DNA from: Pontibacter sp. E15-1
GTDB lineage: Bacteria; Bacteroidota; Bacteroidia; Cytophagales; Hymenobacteraceae
NCBI RefSeq assembly: GCF_022601975.1
Contig: NZ_JAKVIR010000004.1
Coordinates: forward strand, 62,001-126,000
Direction: 5' to 3'
Length of the DNA stretch: 64,000 bases
Shown: piece by piece, positions 1 through 9,345 of the stretch
Layout: every line of letters begins with the position of its first letter
How positions within the stretch are numbered: position 1 is the first letter of the stretch
Made by a program: the position numbers and the translations under genes
The notes under the pieces: model-generated
Told to the model about the DNA's origin: nothing
Seen by the model: the letters and a program-made list of their open reading frames with translations, nothing else
Database searches by the model: none

Positions 1-1
1 G

Positions 2-85
2 AAGGTGAAAGTGGAGAACGTGAAGCGCAAGAAGATCGCGAAGAAGTACGACTACGACTATACCTCCCAAACCCTGCAAAAATAA
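2..85 (+). CDS. C-terminal fragment of an unidentified protein
   Basis: The window opens inside a reading frame that gives 27 residues, rich in Lys and Tyr (…KRKKIAKKYDYDY…LQK), and stops at TAA 83-85. It ends 7 bases before the next start codon, so it is probably the upstream member of the same transcript. Too little is present to name a family; the start lies outside the window. Confidence 0.55.
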   Translation, partial: KVKVENVKRKKIAKKYDYDYTSQTLQK

Positions 86-92
86 GCCTTAA

Positions 93-998
93 ATGAAGCG
101 AATCCTGATAACGGGCTCCAACGGCCTGCTGGGCCAGAAACTGGCCGAACTGCTTTTGCCCATGCCGGAGGTAGCGGTGCTGGCCACGAGCCGGGGAGAA
201 AACAAGCTGGCGGGCATCCTGCCCGAGCTGCCGTTCCGGAGCATGGACGTAACCAGGCCTGATGAAATTGAGCATGTGATTAACGCGTTCCGACCCACGC
301 ACCTCATCCATACCGCCGCCATGACCAACGTGGACCAGTGCGAGAACGACCATGCCGGTGCCCTGCTGCTAAACCGCGACGCCGTGCAGCACCTGGTGGC
401 CGCCTGCGAGAAGCACAGCGTGCACCTGATCCACGTGTCCACGGACTTTATATTTGACGGCGAGAACGGACCTTATGACGAGGAGGCCACCGGCAACCCG
501 GTGAATTTTTACGGCAAAACCAAGCTGCAGGCAGAAGACATCGTGCGGCACGCCACATGCAAGTGGGCCATCCTGCGCACGGTGCTGGTGTATGGCGTGG
601 TGCACGACTACGGCCGCACCAATATTGTGCTGTGGGTGCGCGACAACCTGCGGGCGGGCAAGGTCATCCGGGTAGTGACCGACCAATACCGCACCCCCAC
701 CTTAGCCGAGGATCTGGCGATGGGCTGCTGGCTGGCCGCAAAGAAAGACGCGGAAGGCATTTTCCATATCTCCGGCAACGAGATGCTGACCCCCTACGAA
801 ATGGCGCTGCAGGTGGCAGACTTCTTCGGGCTGGACAAGTCGCTGATCGACAAGGCGGACAGCAACACCTTTACGCAGCCCGCTAAACGCCCGCCCCGTA
901 CCGGTTTCGACATCCGGAAGGCGCAAATGGAACTGGGCTACCAGCCCCATACCTTCCAGCAGGGGATACAGGTGGTGGCCGCGCAGGCCAGGCCGTAA
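93..998 (+). CDS. SDR-family NAD(P)-dependent reductase, RmlD-like
   Basis: This 301-aa protein is a short-chain dehydrogenase/reductase of the extended type, closest in pattern to dTDP-4-dehydrorhamnose reductase (RmlD). Seen in the sequence: an N-terminal Rossmann motif GSNGLLG (residues 8-14), the STD segment at 116-118, and the catalytic pair Y140-x3-K144 in FYGKTK. RmlD reduces dTDP-4-keto-rhamnose to dTDP-rhamnose with NADPH, but no rmlA, rmlB or rmlC gene is nearby, so the substrate is uncertain. It starts 7 bases after the upstream frame stops, which suggests co-transcription. The downstream gene is 210 bases away behind an AT-rich spacer and is probably separate. Confident for the superfamily, less so for the RmlD subfamily. 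Confidence 0.85.
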   Translation: MKRILITGSNGLLGQKLAELLLPMPEVAVLATSRGENKLAGILPELPFRSMDVTRPDEIEHVINAFRPTHLIHTAAMTNVDQCENDHAGALLLNRDAVQHLVAACEKHSVHLIHVSTDFIFDGENGPYDEEATGNPVNFYGKTKLQAEDIVRHATCKWAILRTVLVYGVVHDYGRTNIVLWVRDNLRAGKVIRVVTDQYRTPTLAEDLAMGCWLAAKKDAEGIFHISGNEMLTPYEMALQVADFFGLDKSLIDKADSNTFTQPAKRPPRTGFDIRKAQMELGYQPHTFQQGIQVVAAQARP

Positions 999-1207
999 AA
1001 CATGCGCCATTGACCTATGAAAATATTAAAATATCTTATTTTTAATGGTGCTATCGGATGCTTTATCTATATTGTATCTTTTAATTTCAGCACAAAATAA
1101 GCGCATGCCCGAAAACCGTCCCTCACAGGCCAACACGGTGTTTGAGCAGGCGCAACACTAAACACAAACCACAACCTAACGCAATCTAAACACTTCTACC
1201 TTCATTT

Positions 1208-2860
1208 ATGAGTGCTAACAAAGAATCATGGGGTTCACGGGTCGGCCTTATTCTGGCCATGGCCGGAAACGCAGTGGGCCTCGGAAACTTCCTCCGTTTT
1301 CCGGTGCAGGCGGTGCAAAACGGCGGCGGAGCCTTCATCATCCCGTATCTAATCTGTTTCCTGGTAATGGGTATCCCGCTGCTCTGGATCGAGTGGTCGA
1401 TGGGCCGCTTCGGGGGCAAGTTCGGGCACCACTCCACCCCGTTCATCGTGGACACCATGGGCAAGAACCGCCTCTGGAAATACATCGGCGTATTCGGCAT
1501 CTGGACCAACATCGCCGTTGCCTCTTACTATTGCTACATCGAGTCCTGGACGCTTTCTTATGTGTTCCACTCCATTATCGGCACATTTAGCGGGCTGGAT
1601 CAGGATGCGGTTTCCGCCTTCTTCAGCGAGTATACCAGCCTGGGCATTTCCACGTTGGGCATCCCTTACGAGCCGGTTGTTTTCTACGTGATCTGCCTGC
1701 TACTCAACACCTGGATCCTGTCGCAGGGCCTGGCCTCTGGTGTGGAGCGCGTGGCTAAAATAGGTATGCCGCTCCTGATCATTTTCGGTCTGTTCCTCGC
1801 TTTCAAAGGCGTGACGATTACCGCCGGAGAGCAGGGAGCCATCAACGACAGCTCTGTCGGCCTCAACTTCCTCTGGACACCAAACTTCGACCAGCTTTGG
1901 TCGCCCACGGTATGGCTGGCTGCTGCCGGCCAGATTTTCTTTACCCTCTCGGTGGGTATGGGAACGGTGCATTGCTACGCCTCGTATGTGCGCTCTAAAG
2001 ACGATGTTGCCCTGAACGCGATGTCGGCGGGCTGGATGAACGAGTTTGTGGAAGTGGTGCTGGGTGGCGCTATCCTTATCCCGATCTCCATCGGTTACCT
2101 GGGCATCGACCGGGTAACGGAACTGGTGCAAAGCGGCGGACTTGGTCTTGCCTTCCGATCGTTGCCCTACCTGTTCTACCAGTGGGGCGATCTGCTGGGC
2201 ACTATCTCCGGCGTAATGTGGTTCGGCCTGTTGTTCTTTGCGGGTATCACCTCGTCGCTGGCCATGGGCACGCCCTGGATCGGCTTCCTGCAGGATGAGT
2301 TTAACTGGAAACGCAAGTCGGCGGCCTGGTCGTTCGGTTTGTTCGTGTTCCTGCTGGGTATGCCTACGGTGCTGTTCTTTAAATATGGCGTGTTCGACGA
2401 GTATGACTACTGGGCCGGCACCGTGTCGCTGGTAGTGTTTGCCTTGTTCGAGTCCATCCTGTTTGCCTGGGTGTTCGGTATGGGCAAAGGCTGGACCGAG
2501 ATCACCTCGGGTGCCGACATCAAGGTGCCGGGTATCTACAAATACATCATCAAGTTCATCACGCCGCTGCTCTTGCTGTGGGTGTTCCTGGGCTCGCTGT
2601 TCACGCCGAAGGGCGGTGACTGGGGCGCGGCCATCAGCGGCACCTGGGAACTGGACAACAGCTCGATCATCAAGAAGGTAATGAACAGCGAACTGAAGGA
2701 GAAACTGGCTGCTGCCACCGACCCTTCGGCCATTCAACAACTGCAGGACCAGCTGTTCTTCGTGAACGCGTCGCGCATCCTGCTGCTGGCCGTGTTCTTC
2801 AGCTTGGCGCTGCTGGTGTATATCGCGTATAAAAAGAGAGTTAGAGAAGGAAGAATTTAA
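1208..2860 (+). CDS. sodium-dependent transporter, NSS (SNF) family
   Basis: This 550-aa inner-membrane protein belongs to the neurotransmitter:sodium symporter family, which imports amino acids or related solutes with Na+. The family signature is clear at the N terminus: GNAVGLGNFLRFP (residues 20-32) followed by the QNGGGAF segment of TM1, where Na+ and substrate bind. Hydrophobic segments continue along the whole length, with about 12 helices expected, and the C terminus ends in a basic tail (YKKRVREGR). A 53-codon membrane-protein gene begins 5 bases after the stop. That gene resembles the small subunit of MetPS-type transporters, which makes methionine or another hydrophobic amino acid a plausible substrate. 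The exact substrate cannot be read from the sequence. Confidence 0.93.
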   Translation: MSANKESWGSRVGLILAMAGNAVGLGNFLRFPVQAVQNGGGAFIIPYLICFLVMGIPLLWIEWSMGRFGGKFGHHSTPFIVDTMGKNRLWKYIGVFGIWTNIAVASYYCYIESWTLSYVFHSIIGTFSGLDQDAVSAFFSEYTSLGISTLGIPYEPVVFYVICLLLNTWILSQGLASGVERVAKIGMPLLIIFGLFLAFKGVTITAGEQGAINDSSVGLNFLWTPNFDQLWSPTVWLAAAGQIFFTLSVGMGTVHCYASYVRSKDDVALNAMSAGWMNEFVEVVLGGAILIPISIGYLGIDRVTELVQSGGLGLAFRSLPYLFYQWGDLLGTISGVMWFGLLFFAGITSSLAMGTPWIGFLQDEFNWKRKSAAWSFGLFVFLLGMPTVLFFKYGVFDEYDYWAGTVSLVVFALFESILFAWVFGMGKGWTEITSGADIKVPGIYKYIIKFITPLLLLWVFLGSLFTPKGGDWGAAISGTWELDNSSIIKKVMNSELKEKLAAATDPSAIQQLQDQLFFVNASRILLLAVFFSLALLVYIAYKKRVREGRI

Positions 2861-2865
2861 TAACT

Positions 2866-3027
2866 ATGAATACATCTGCACTTGTCGTGATGCTTTCGAC
2901 CATCACCTTGGTAAGTTTTTTAATGATTTATTTTTTCTACAGGGTGATCAGTACGCCCCCGAGGCCGGAGCCAGACTCATACCTCGATAACGATGATGAG
3001 CCCGAGCGGCAGGTGCCAAATCATTGA
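2866..3027 (+). CDS. MetS-like small subunit of the NSS transporter
   Basis: This is a 53-aa frame starting ATG 2866, only 5 bases after the transporter stop. It has a short polar N terminus (MNTSALVV), one hydrophobic helix covering about residues 4-26 (ending MIYFFYR), and an acidic, proline-containing tail (PRPEPDSYLDNDDEPE). The architecture matches the MetS-family small subunits encoded immediately downstream of some bacterial NSS transporters, which the large subunit needs for activity. The assignment rests on position, size and single-helix layout rather than on a strong sequence signature. It is easily missed because of its length. Confidence 0.75.
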   Translation: MNTSALVVMLSTITLVSFLMIYFFYRVISTPPRPEPDSYLDNDDEPERQVPNH

Positions 3028-3152
3028 TCGCCAGTGCTTCACCAAATTAAAAATTAGAAATTAAGCATTAGAAATGAGGCATAAAAGCCGTTTCTAGTCA
3101 TATTAAATTAAAACAAACGCTAATTCTGGTAATTAAATTGGTCAAGTTCTAG

Positions 3153-4100
3153 ATGAAGAAAATCAGGCACTGGATCCGGCGTTACTTTGGCTTTTCGCAA
3201 GGCGAGGTAAACGGATTCCTGTTGCTGATAGGAACGATGGTGCTGCTCACGGCAGCACCATTTCTATTTCATACCCTCCGCAAACCCGCCTTCACCGGCA
3301 CTACTCCCGCCGACAGGCAAACCCTGGACAGCCTGGTGGCCCAACTGGAGGCCGTGCAGCCGGAGAAGCGCCCAGGCAGGTATAAAATGCCGATGGTGGC
3401 GCTATATCCTTTCAACCCCAATAAGCTGACGGTGGAGGAATGGCAGGCGTTTGGCTTGCCGAAGTATCTGGCGCAACGCATCCTGAACTACCGTAGCAAA
3501 GTGGGAGACTTGAGCTACAAGGCGGAACTCGGGCGCATTTACGGTCTCCCGGATTCCGTTTTTCAGCGGTTATATCCTTACATTCAGCTGCCGGAAACAC
3601 GCCCCGCCAAGAACCGCCGAAGCCAGTGGACAGCAGGCCGGGGCCACCCAATCCCGGAGTTTGATCGTGACCGCAATCCGCCGCGCGCGAAGTTCATCCT
3701 GGCACCCTTCAACATCAACACCGCCGACACTACCCAGCTGAAGCAGATCCGGGGCATTGGCTCGAAGCTATCGGCCCGTATCGTGAAATACCGCGACGGC
3801 CTGGGCGGCTTTCATCAGGTGGCGCAGTTAACAGAGGTGTATGGCCTGCAACCCGAGATTATCGATAGCTTGCAGAAGTATACCTTTGTGCCCGATGTAT
3901 ACACGCCCCGGCAACTGCACCTGAATACCGCCACCGCCGACGAACTAAAAGCGCACCCCTACATCTCATCCAATGTGGCAAGGGCACTGGTGGCCTACCG
4001 CGAGCAGCACGGCCACTACCAGCAACTGGAAGACATCCGGAAAGTGAAACTCGTTACGGCAGAGTTGTTTGAGAAGCTCCGGCCATACCTTCAGCTTTGA
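3153..4100 (+). CDS. ComEA-like protein with three helix-hairpin-helix repeats
   Basis: The 315-aa protein has one N-terminal membrane segment (about residues 20-40) and then three helix-hairpin-helix units of the ComEA/DUF655 type at about 86-146, 186-244 and 256-315. Each contains the FNxN or LNxA start (FNPNKL, FNINTA, LHLNTA) and a central turn; GIGSKLSARI (201-210) is the most canonical. HhH units bind DNA non-specifically through the phosphate backbone. With a membrane anchor, the protein could bind DNA on the outer face of the inner membrane, as ComEA does in uptake. In Bacteroidota such proteins are common and largely uncharacterised, so a competence role is inference. The neighbours give no further help. 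Confidence 0.8.
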   Translation: MKKIRHWIRRYFGFSQGEVNGFLLLIGTMVLLTAAPFLFHTLRKPAFTGTTPADRQTLDSLVAQLEAVQPEKRPGRYKMPMVALYPFNPNKLTVEEWQAFGLPKYLAQRILNYRSKVGDLSYKAELGRIYGLPDSVFQRLYPYIQLPETRPAKNRRSQWTAGRGHPIPEFDRDRNPPRAKFILAPFNINTADTTQLKQIRGIGSKLSARIVKYRDGLGGFHQVAQLTEVYGLQPEIIDSLQKYTFVPDVYTPRQLHLNTATADELKAHPYISSNVARALVAYREQHGHYQQLEDIRKVKLVTAELFEKLRPYLQL

Positions 4101-4393
4101 GTTTTTGCACATCTCCATAGGAAAGGATCGCGCTCTGCTTATTTGTTGCACCTGATTAACGCATTCGCATACAAGTTGCCTCACGGGTCGAGGGCGTGTC
4201 GATATATAGAAGCAAAAAATTATGCGTTGGTATACAATAGCAGGAACAGGTATAAATTTAGTGATGAGAGCGCTAAGTTTGCATAGCCTCTGATATCTGC
4301 AGCAGGAGGTTTCCATCTCTACTTAAATCATAGTAATTTGCCGCTTATTCGTAGACTAACCTTACCCTATCTCCGTTAACGGGGCAGCGGCAC
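4101..4393. other. intergenic stretch, 293 bases
   Basis: No gene seen. It holds the presumed promoter of the helicase gene, but no exact TAnnTTTG element. Two GGTATA hexamers lie near 4230-4252. Confidence 0.4.
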
Positions 4394-7300
4394 ATGAAAA
4401 ACATCCTTAAAACGTATCGGCGCAGGCTACTAAACTTAGGCAGCAGCAACAGGGCTTTGCTCTTGCTGCGCCTGTCGCGCGAAATGCATTTGGATGTGGA
4501 GACGCTGGATTTCCTGAATGGGGAACCTGCCTTTTCCGTGATCGACAAGCTTCTGTCCGGCAAAAAGAAGATTAGCCTGACGCCTTACGCCGACAGCCGG
4601 CATGCCCCCGTGGCACCCACCAGCAAGCACCTCCGCTATATCCGGCGCAAGGCCGGGATGGTGCTGGAAGAGCGCGGCACCCGTGAGCTATACATCGGCT
4701 GGCCGTTTGTGCATGGCAGGTTCTCGGACGGCACTGCCGTGCGCAGCCCATTGCTGTTCTTCCCGGTGCAGCTGCAGGTGAATGCGGCGCAGGAATGGGA
4801 ACTGGTGCCGGACACCACACAGGCCGCACAGTTCAACCAAAGCTTTCTGTTGGCCTACGCCCACTACATGGGCACACCGCTGGCCGAGGCCCTCACGGAG
4901 CTGGACCTGAGCACACTGCCGCACCACCCGCTGGAGTTCCGGACCGAGGTATATGAGCTCCTGAAACTACACCAACTGCAGCTTACTGTCGGGCGGGAGT
5001 TTTTCGCAGACAAGCTGATCCCTTTCCGGGAGTATAAAAAGGCCGAGTTTGAGGAGGCGCACCAGCCCGGGCAGCTGCACCTGGCGCAGGAAGCGGTGCT
5101 GGGGCTATACCCGCAGGCTGCTTCTTACCTGCTCTCAGACTACGACGAGCTACTGACCCGGGACGGGCTGCAGGACATGCAGGAGCTGTTTGCCTCCGCG
5201 CACGCGGCCCCTTCGCCCGCCATCAACCAGGCGCAGCAGACATTTACGGTGTTTGCGATGGATGCCTCGCAGGAAGCGGCCCTCCAGGCCGTGAAGCAGG
5301 GCAAGTCGCTGGTGGTGCAGGGGCCGCCGGGCACAGGCAAGTCGCAGCTGATCTGCAACCTGGTGTCGGACTACACGGCGCGGGGCAAAAAGGTGCTGGT
5401 CGTGAGCCAGAAGCGCGCCGCCCTGGATGTGGTATACCAACGCCTCTCGCAGAAGGGGCTGGGCGCGTTCACGGGCCTCGTGCATGACATCAACACCGAC
5501 AAAGGCAGTATCTATACCCAACTGCTCAGTCAGATTGAGGCCATCGACGAATACAAAAAGCAGAACCTCGCGCTCAACAGCATTTACACCGACCGCCAGT
5601 TTCTGGAGGTGAGCAGAGGTATAAACCGGTGCGTGCTCAGGCTGGACTCTTTCAAGCAGGCCCTGTTCGACACGAGCCGCTGCGGCTGGTCTGCCAAGGA
5701 ACTCTACCTGCGCAGCAGCCTCGGGCAACCGCACATCCAGCTCCCCACCGACTTCAGGCATTTTACCGCCGCCACCATCTCCGAGTTTCTGCCGCGCCTG
5801 CGGCACTATTTGCAACAGGCAGTCCCGTTTCAGCAGGAGAACTTCATCTGGAAGGAGCGGCACAGCATGAAGGGGTATGGCTGGCCCGAGCGGCAGCAAC
5901 TGGAGCAAGCCATCAAGGCGCTGCCAGCACAGTACGCCGCGCTGCGGCAGGAGATAAGCCGCCTCAGCGGATACACGTTCACGCTCGAGAATTTCTCGGT
6001 ATACAAAGTGGCGCTCCACAACATTGCCACCCTGCAAAAACTGCTGCAGCCGCCCGAGGTGCAGGAAACGGTGCGGGCGCTCCTGCTAGGCCACGCAAAG
6101 CCGGAGGAGTTGCGACAGCAGGTGGCAAAACTGCAAAAGCTATACCTGGCGTCGGCCGCACCGGACGGTATGGTGACCAGTATCCAGCAGCCTGCCCTCC
6201 GGAAGGCTATTGCCGCGTATGGGGAGCAGCGCTCCGATTGGCTTAAAAGCATTGGCTGGTTCTTTTCGCAGGAGCGCAGGCTGCTGCAACAAGCGCTTGC
6301 CTTATACCGGCAGGAGTTAAGCGAAGAGAACGTGGCGCAGCTGCAGCAACGGCTGGCCCTGCGGCAGGAGGCCCAGGAGCAACTGCAACTGCTGAACAAG
6401 AGCGCTAATTACAATCTGCAGGTAACGGATCCGAAGGAAATGGTGCTGCAAAAGCTGGAGGCGGTGGGGCAGGCGCTTGAGGCGCTGAAATTATTGCGGC
6501 AGCTCAACCGCGAGAAGGTGCTGGCCGAGAAAATGCTGCCCACGGTTACGCTGGAAACCCACCTGAAAGCACTTCGCCTCAGCATACACGACTTTGCTGC
6601 CCGCTACAGCGAATGGCAAAAGTGGCTACCGGAGGCACAGGTAAAAGCCGTGATTGCCAGGGAGCAGCATGGGGAAAAACTGCTGCAGGAGCTGCAAAAA
6701 AACTTTGAGGTGCTGGTGGCGCACGACACCGTGTACGCGGCGCTCACAAAGCCCGAGCGGGCTGTGGCGGAACTGATGATGGCAGAGTGCGGCGGCTCAG
6801 CGGAAGAAGGGGAGAAGCTCTTTCTGAACAGCCTGTACCTGGCCTGGATCAACGAGCTGGAGGCCACGCACCCGGAACTGCGCATGCCCTCCAACGGCGA
6901 GCTGGAACGGCTGGAGGCCGAGCTGCAGGAGCTGTTGCAGGAAAAGCAGCGGCTCAGCGAGGAGATCGTGCTGTCGCAGTTGCGGGAGCAGACATACCGC
7001 AACCTCGAGCACAACCGCCTGGGCAACGCCGTGACCTACCGCAGGCTGCAGGCGCAGGTGAGCAAGAAGCGCAGTTTATACCCCCTCCGGAAGCTGTTCT
7101 CGCTTTTCTCCACCGAGATGCTGGACCTGGTGCCCTGCTGGCTGGCCTCCCCTGAAACGGTGTCGGCGGTGCTGCCGCTGGAGGCGTGCTTTGACCTGGT
7201 GATCTTTGATGAGGCCTCGCAGTGCTTTGCCGAGTCGGGCTTGCCAGCGATGCAGCGCGCGCGCCAGGTGGTGGTGGCAGGCGACGAGCAGCAGCTGAAA

Positions 7301-8332
7301 CCGTCTGATGTATACCGTACCCGCTGGAGCGCAACTGACCAGGAGGAAGTGGAGGAGCTGTCGGCGGAGTCGCTGCTGCAGTTGTGCAGCCTCTACCTGC
7401 CGCAGACCATGCTCACGCAGCACTACCGCAGCCGCTACCCCGAGCTGATCGAGTTCTCGAACCGCCATTTCTACCGCCACAAACTGGAGCTAATCCCGGA
7501 GCGCGAGGATGCCAATGCCCGCACACCGGCTATTCGGTTTGTGAAAGTGCATGGCCTGTGGCAGGACAACACCAACCTGCCAGAGGCGGAGCGGGTGGTA
7601 GAGCTGGTGTTGCAGGCGCTGGAGGGCGGACAGGAGGAAATAGGGGTCATCACGTTTAACTATGCGCAGCAAATGTTGGTGCAGGACCTGCTGGAGGAGA
7701 AAGCCCGGGAGCAGGGTATAAACCTGCCTGCTACGGTGCTCGTGAAAAACATCGAGAACATACAGGGCGACGAAAAGGAAGTCATCATCCTGTCGGTGGG
7801 GTATGCGCCCGATGCGCAGGGGCGGCTGGCCATGCAGTTTGGCAGCCTGAACCAGGCGGGCGGCGAAAACCGCCTGAACGTGGCCATAACCCGTGCCCGG
7901 CAGCAGGTGCTGGTCGTGAGCAGTATCCGGGCAGAGCAGCTGCAGGTAGAGCATACCCTGCACCGGGGGCCAAAGCTCCTGCAGGCTTACCTGCAATATG
8001 CCCAGCAGGTGAGCCGCCGCTATTTTGCGTACAAGCCAAAGCAAACGCCTTTTGCAGCGCAGGTGCCCATGCTGAAGGAACTGCTGCAGCAGGAGGTTAG
8101 CACCCTGCACCGGAGAGTGCCCTTTGCCGACCTGACCCAGGTGCAGGGCAAGCAGTATACCGCTGTGGTGCTCACCGACGACGACCTCTATCACAGCCAC
8201 CTTTCGGTGCGGCACTCGCACGCCGACTTGCCGCAGTTGCTGCGGCTGCGCCACTGGCCTTTCACAAAAGTGTATAGCCGGCAGTTTTGGGCCGATACCG
8301 AAGAGGTGCTCCGGAGGCTGAAAGCACTATAG
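4394..8332 (+). CDS. large superfamily-1 helicase/ATPase (Upf1/DNA2-like)
   Basis: This 1312-aa protein is an SF1-type ATPase with the two RecA lobes split by a very long insert. Walker A GPPGTGKS lies near residue 310, Walker B DEASQ near 939, motif III GDEQQLKPS near 963, motif IV-like QHYRSRYPELIEFS near 1010, and motifs V-VI in NIENIQGDEKEVIILS and NVAITRARQQVLVVSS near 1120-1180. The insert (roughly 450-900) is Leu/Gln/Glu rich with coiled-coil character. Members of this group often carry an N-terminal DUF4011-type region and a C-terminal Vsr-like nuclease domain. Here the last ~60 residues keep only a trace of such a domain (RHSHADLPQLLRLRHW…KVYSRQFW). Likely a DNA or RNA remodelling enzyme; no defence genes flank it. 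Confidence 0.85.
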   Translation: MKNILKTYRRRLLNLGSSNRALLLLRLSREMHLDVETLDFLNGEPAFSVIDKLLSGKKKISLTPYADSRHAPVAPTSKHLRYIRRKAGMVLEERGTRELYIGWPFVHGRFSDGTAVRSPLLFFPVQLQVNAAQEWELVPDTTQAAQFNQSFLLAYAHYMGTPLAEALTELDLSTLPHHPLEFRTEVYELLKLHQLQLTVGREFFADKLIPFREYKKAEFEEAHQPGQLHLAQEAVLGLYPQAASYLLSDYDELLTRDGLQDMQELFASAHAAPSPAINQAQQTFTVFAMDASQEAALQAVKQGKSLVVQGPPGTGKSQLICNLVSDYTARGKKVLVVSQKRAALDVVYQRLSQKGLGAFTGLVHDINTDKGSIYTQLLSQIEAIDEYKKQNLALNSIYTDRQFLEVSRGINRCVLRLDSFKQALFDTSRCGWSAKELYLRSSLGQPHIQLPTDFRHFTAATISEFLPRLRHYLQQAVPFQQENFIWKERHSMKGYGWPERQQLEQAIKALPAQYAALRQEISRLSGYTFTLENFSVYKVALHNIATLQKLLQPPEVQETVRALLLGHAKPEELRQQVAKLQKLYLASAAPDGMVTSIQQPALRKAIAAYGEQRSDWLKSIGWFFSQERRLLQQALALYRQELSEENVAQLQQRLALRQEAQEQLQLLNKSANYNLQVTDPKEMVLQKLEAVGQALEALKLLRQLNREKVLAEKMLPTVTLETHLKALRLSIHDFAARYSEWQKWLPEAQVKAVIAREQHGEKLLQELQKNFEVLVAHDTVYAALTKPERAVAELMMAECGGSAEEGEKLFLNSLYLAWINELEATHPELRMPSNGELERLEAELQELLQEKQRLSEEIVLSQLREQTYRNLEHNRLGNAVTYRRLQAQVSKKRSLYPLRKLFSLFSTEMLDLVPCWLASPETVSAVLPLEACFDLVIFDEASQCFAESGLPAMQRARQVVVAGDEQQLKPSDVYRTRWSATDQEEVEELSAESLLQLCSLYLPQTMLTQHYRSRYPELIEFSNRHFYRHKLELIPEREDANARTPAIRFVKVHGLWQDNTNLPEAERVVELVLQALEGGQEEIGVITFNYAQQMLVQDLLEEKAREQGINLPATVLVKNIENIQGDEKEVIILSVGYAPDAQGRLAMQFGSLNQAGGENRLNVAITRARQQVLVVSSIRAEQLQVEHTLHRGPKLLQAYLQYAQQVSRRYFAYKPKQTPFAAQVPMLKELLQQEVSTLHRRVPFADLTQVQGKQYTAVVLTDDDLYHSHLSVRHSHADLPQLLRLRHWPFTKVYSRQFWADTEEVLRRLKAL

Positions 8333-8400
8333 CGAATCATTTTCGGCAGCAGCACTAACGCAATTTCATACCATCTCCATACGCACACACATCGCCTTCT

Positions 8401-9258
8401 ATGCTGATCAAGCTATTCACTGTTTATGTATACCTGCAGGCCATGCTCTGCGGGTGCGGGGCCGACAAACGCAACAGCGACTTTGAGCGGTTGCGCAAGG
8501 ACTATAAAGTAACGGTGCAGCGCATCGGCCGCCTCGAAAGCCGCCTTGCCGAGAGCTCCGGCCTAGCCCGCGCCTCCGACAGCACCTTCTGGACGCACGG
8601 GGACGGCGGCACGCCAAGCGCCTTATACCGCATCAACCTGAAAGGAGAGTTGCTGGAGACGGTGCCATTGCCGGTGCCCAACCAGGATTGGGAAGACATA
8701 GCCGAGGATGAACGCGGGAACTTATACATAGGCGATGTGGGCAACAACTTCAACAACCGCCGGAACCTTCAGGTATATAAAATAGCGCCGGAGGGTATGG
8801 CCGTCACCGACACGATCCGCTTCCGCTACGCCGACCAATCGGCCTTTCCGCCCCCGCCCCCAGCGCAGCACTATGACCTGGAAGGTTTTTTTTATCACAC
8901 CGACAGCCTCTACCTCTTTACCAAAAGCCACGCGCTTCGCAAAGCGGTTACCCGGCGGTATAGCCTGCCTGCCACGGGCGGAAGCCATGTGCTGGAGCCG
9001 GAAGAAGAGATCAGGCTGGGCTCTCCGGTAACGGCTGCGGCCCTTGCGCCTGCCCGAAATCAGTTCGCGCTGCTAGGGTATGGCCGCCTTTACCTGTTTG
9101 CTATGGAGAACAGCCAGGTTAGCTTCAAAGGCAAGCGAAGCTGCCTGCCGCTAGGCAAAACAGGGCAGGCGGAAGCGATTACCTACCTCTCGGCAACCCA
9201 GCTGCTGCTGACTAACGAAAACGGCAAGCTTTTCCTGATCACGCTGGAAAAGAAATAG
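8401..9258 (+). CDS. secreted, lipoprotein-like beta-propeller protein of unknown function
   Basis: The 285-aa product has a short hydrophobic N terminus (LIKLFTVYVYLQAMLCGCG). The cysteine near residue 17 or 19 may be lipidated, though the lipobox is not ideal. The body has repeated short strands with motifs such as TPSALYRINLKGEL, WEDIAEDERGNLYIGDVGNN and YDLEGFFYHTDSLYLFTK. This pattern resembles SMP-30/NHL or esterase-like propellers, which read out as repeated 'label, value' blades. It begins 68 bases after the helicase stop and may share its transcript. Substrate and enzymatic activity are unknown; the propeller fold is inferred from the strand pattern, not from a catalytic motif. Confidence 0.6.
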   Translation: MLIKLFTVYVYLQAMLCGCGADKRNSDFERLRKDYKVTVQRIGRLESRLAESSGLARASDSTFWTHGDGGTPSALYRINLKGELLETVPLPVPNQDWEDIAEDERGNLYIGDVGNNFNNRRNLQVYKIAPEGMAVTDTIRFRYADQSAFPPPPPAQHYDLEGFFYHTDSLYLFTKSHALRKAVTRRYSLPATGGSHVLEPEEEIRLGSPVTAAALAPARNQFALLGYGRLYLFAMENSQVSFKGKRSCLPLGKTGQAEAITYLSATQLLLTNENGKLFLITLEKK

Positions 9259-9345
9259 CGCCTGCCATACCGGCACTATCGTGGCGCAGCATAAACGGGA
9301 ACTACCTCTGCGCCGTATCTAAAGAGAACAAAAACGAAGACAACT

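Noticed and set aside
4394..8332. Helicase as part of an antiphage defence island
   Set aside because: Neighbours are a transporter, an HhH protein and propeller or reductase genes; no nuclease, methyltransferase or toxin partner is present.
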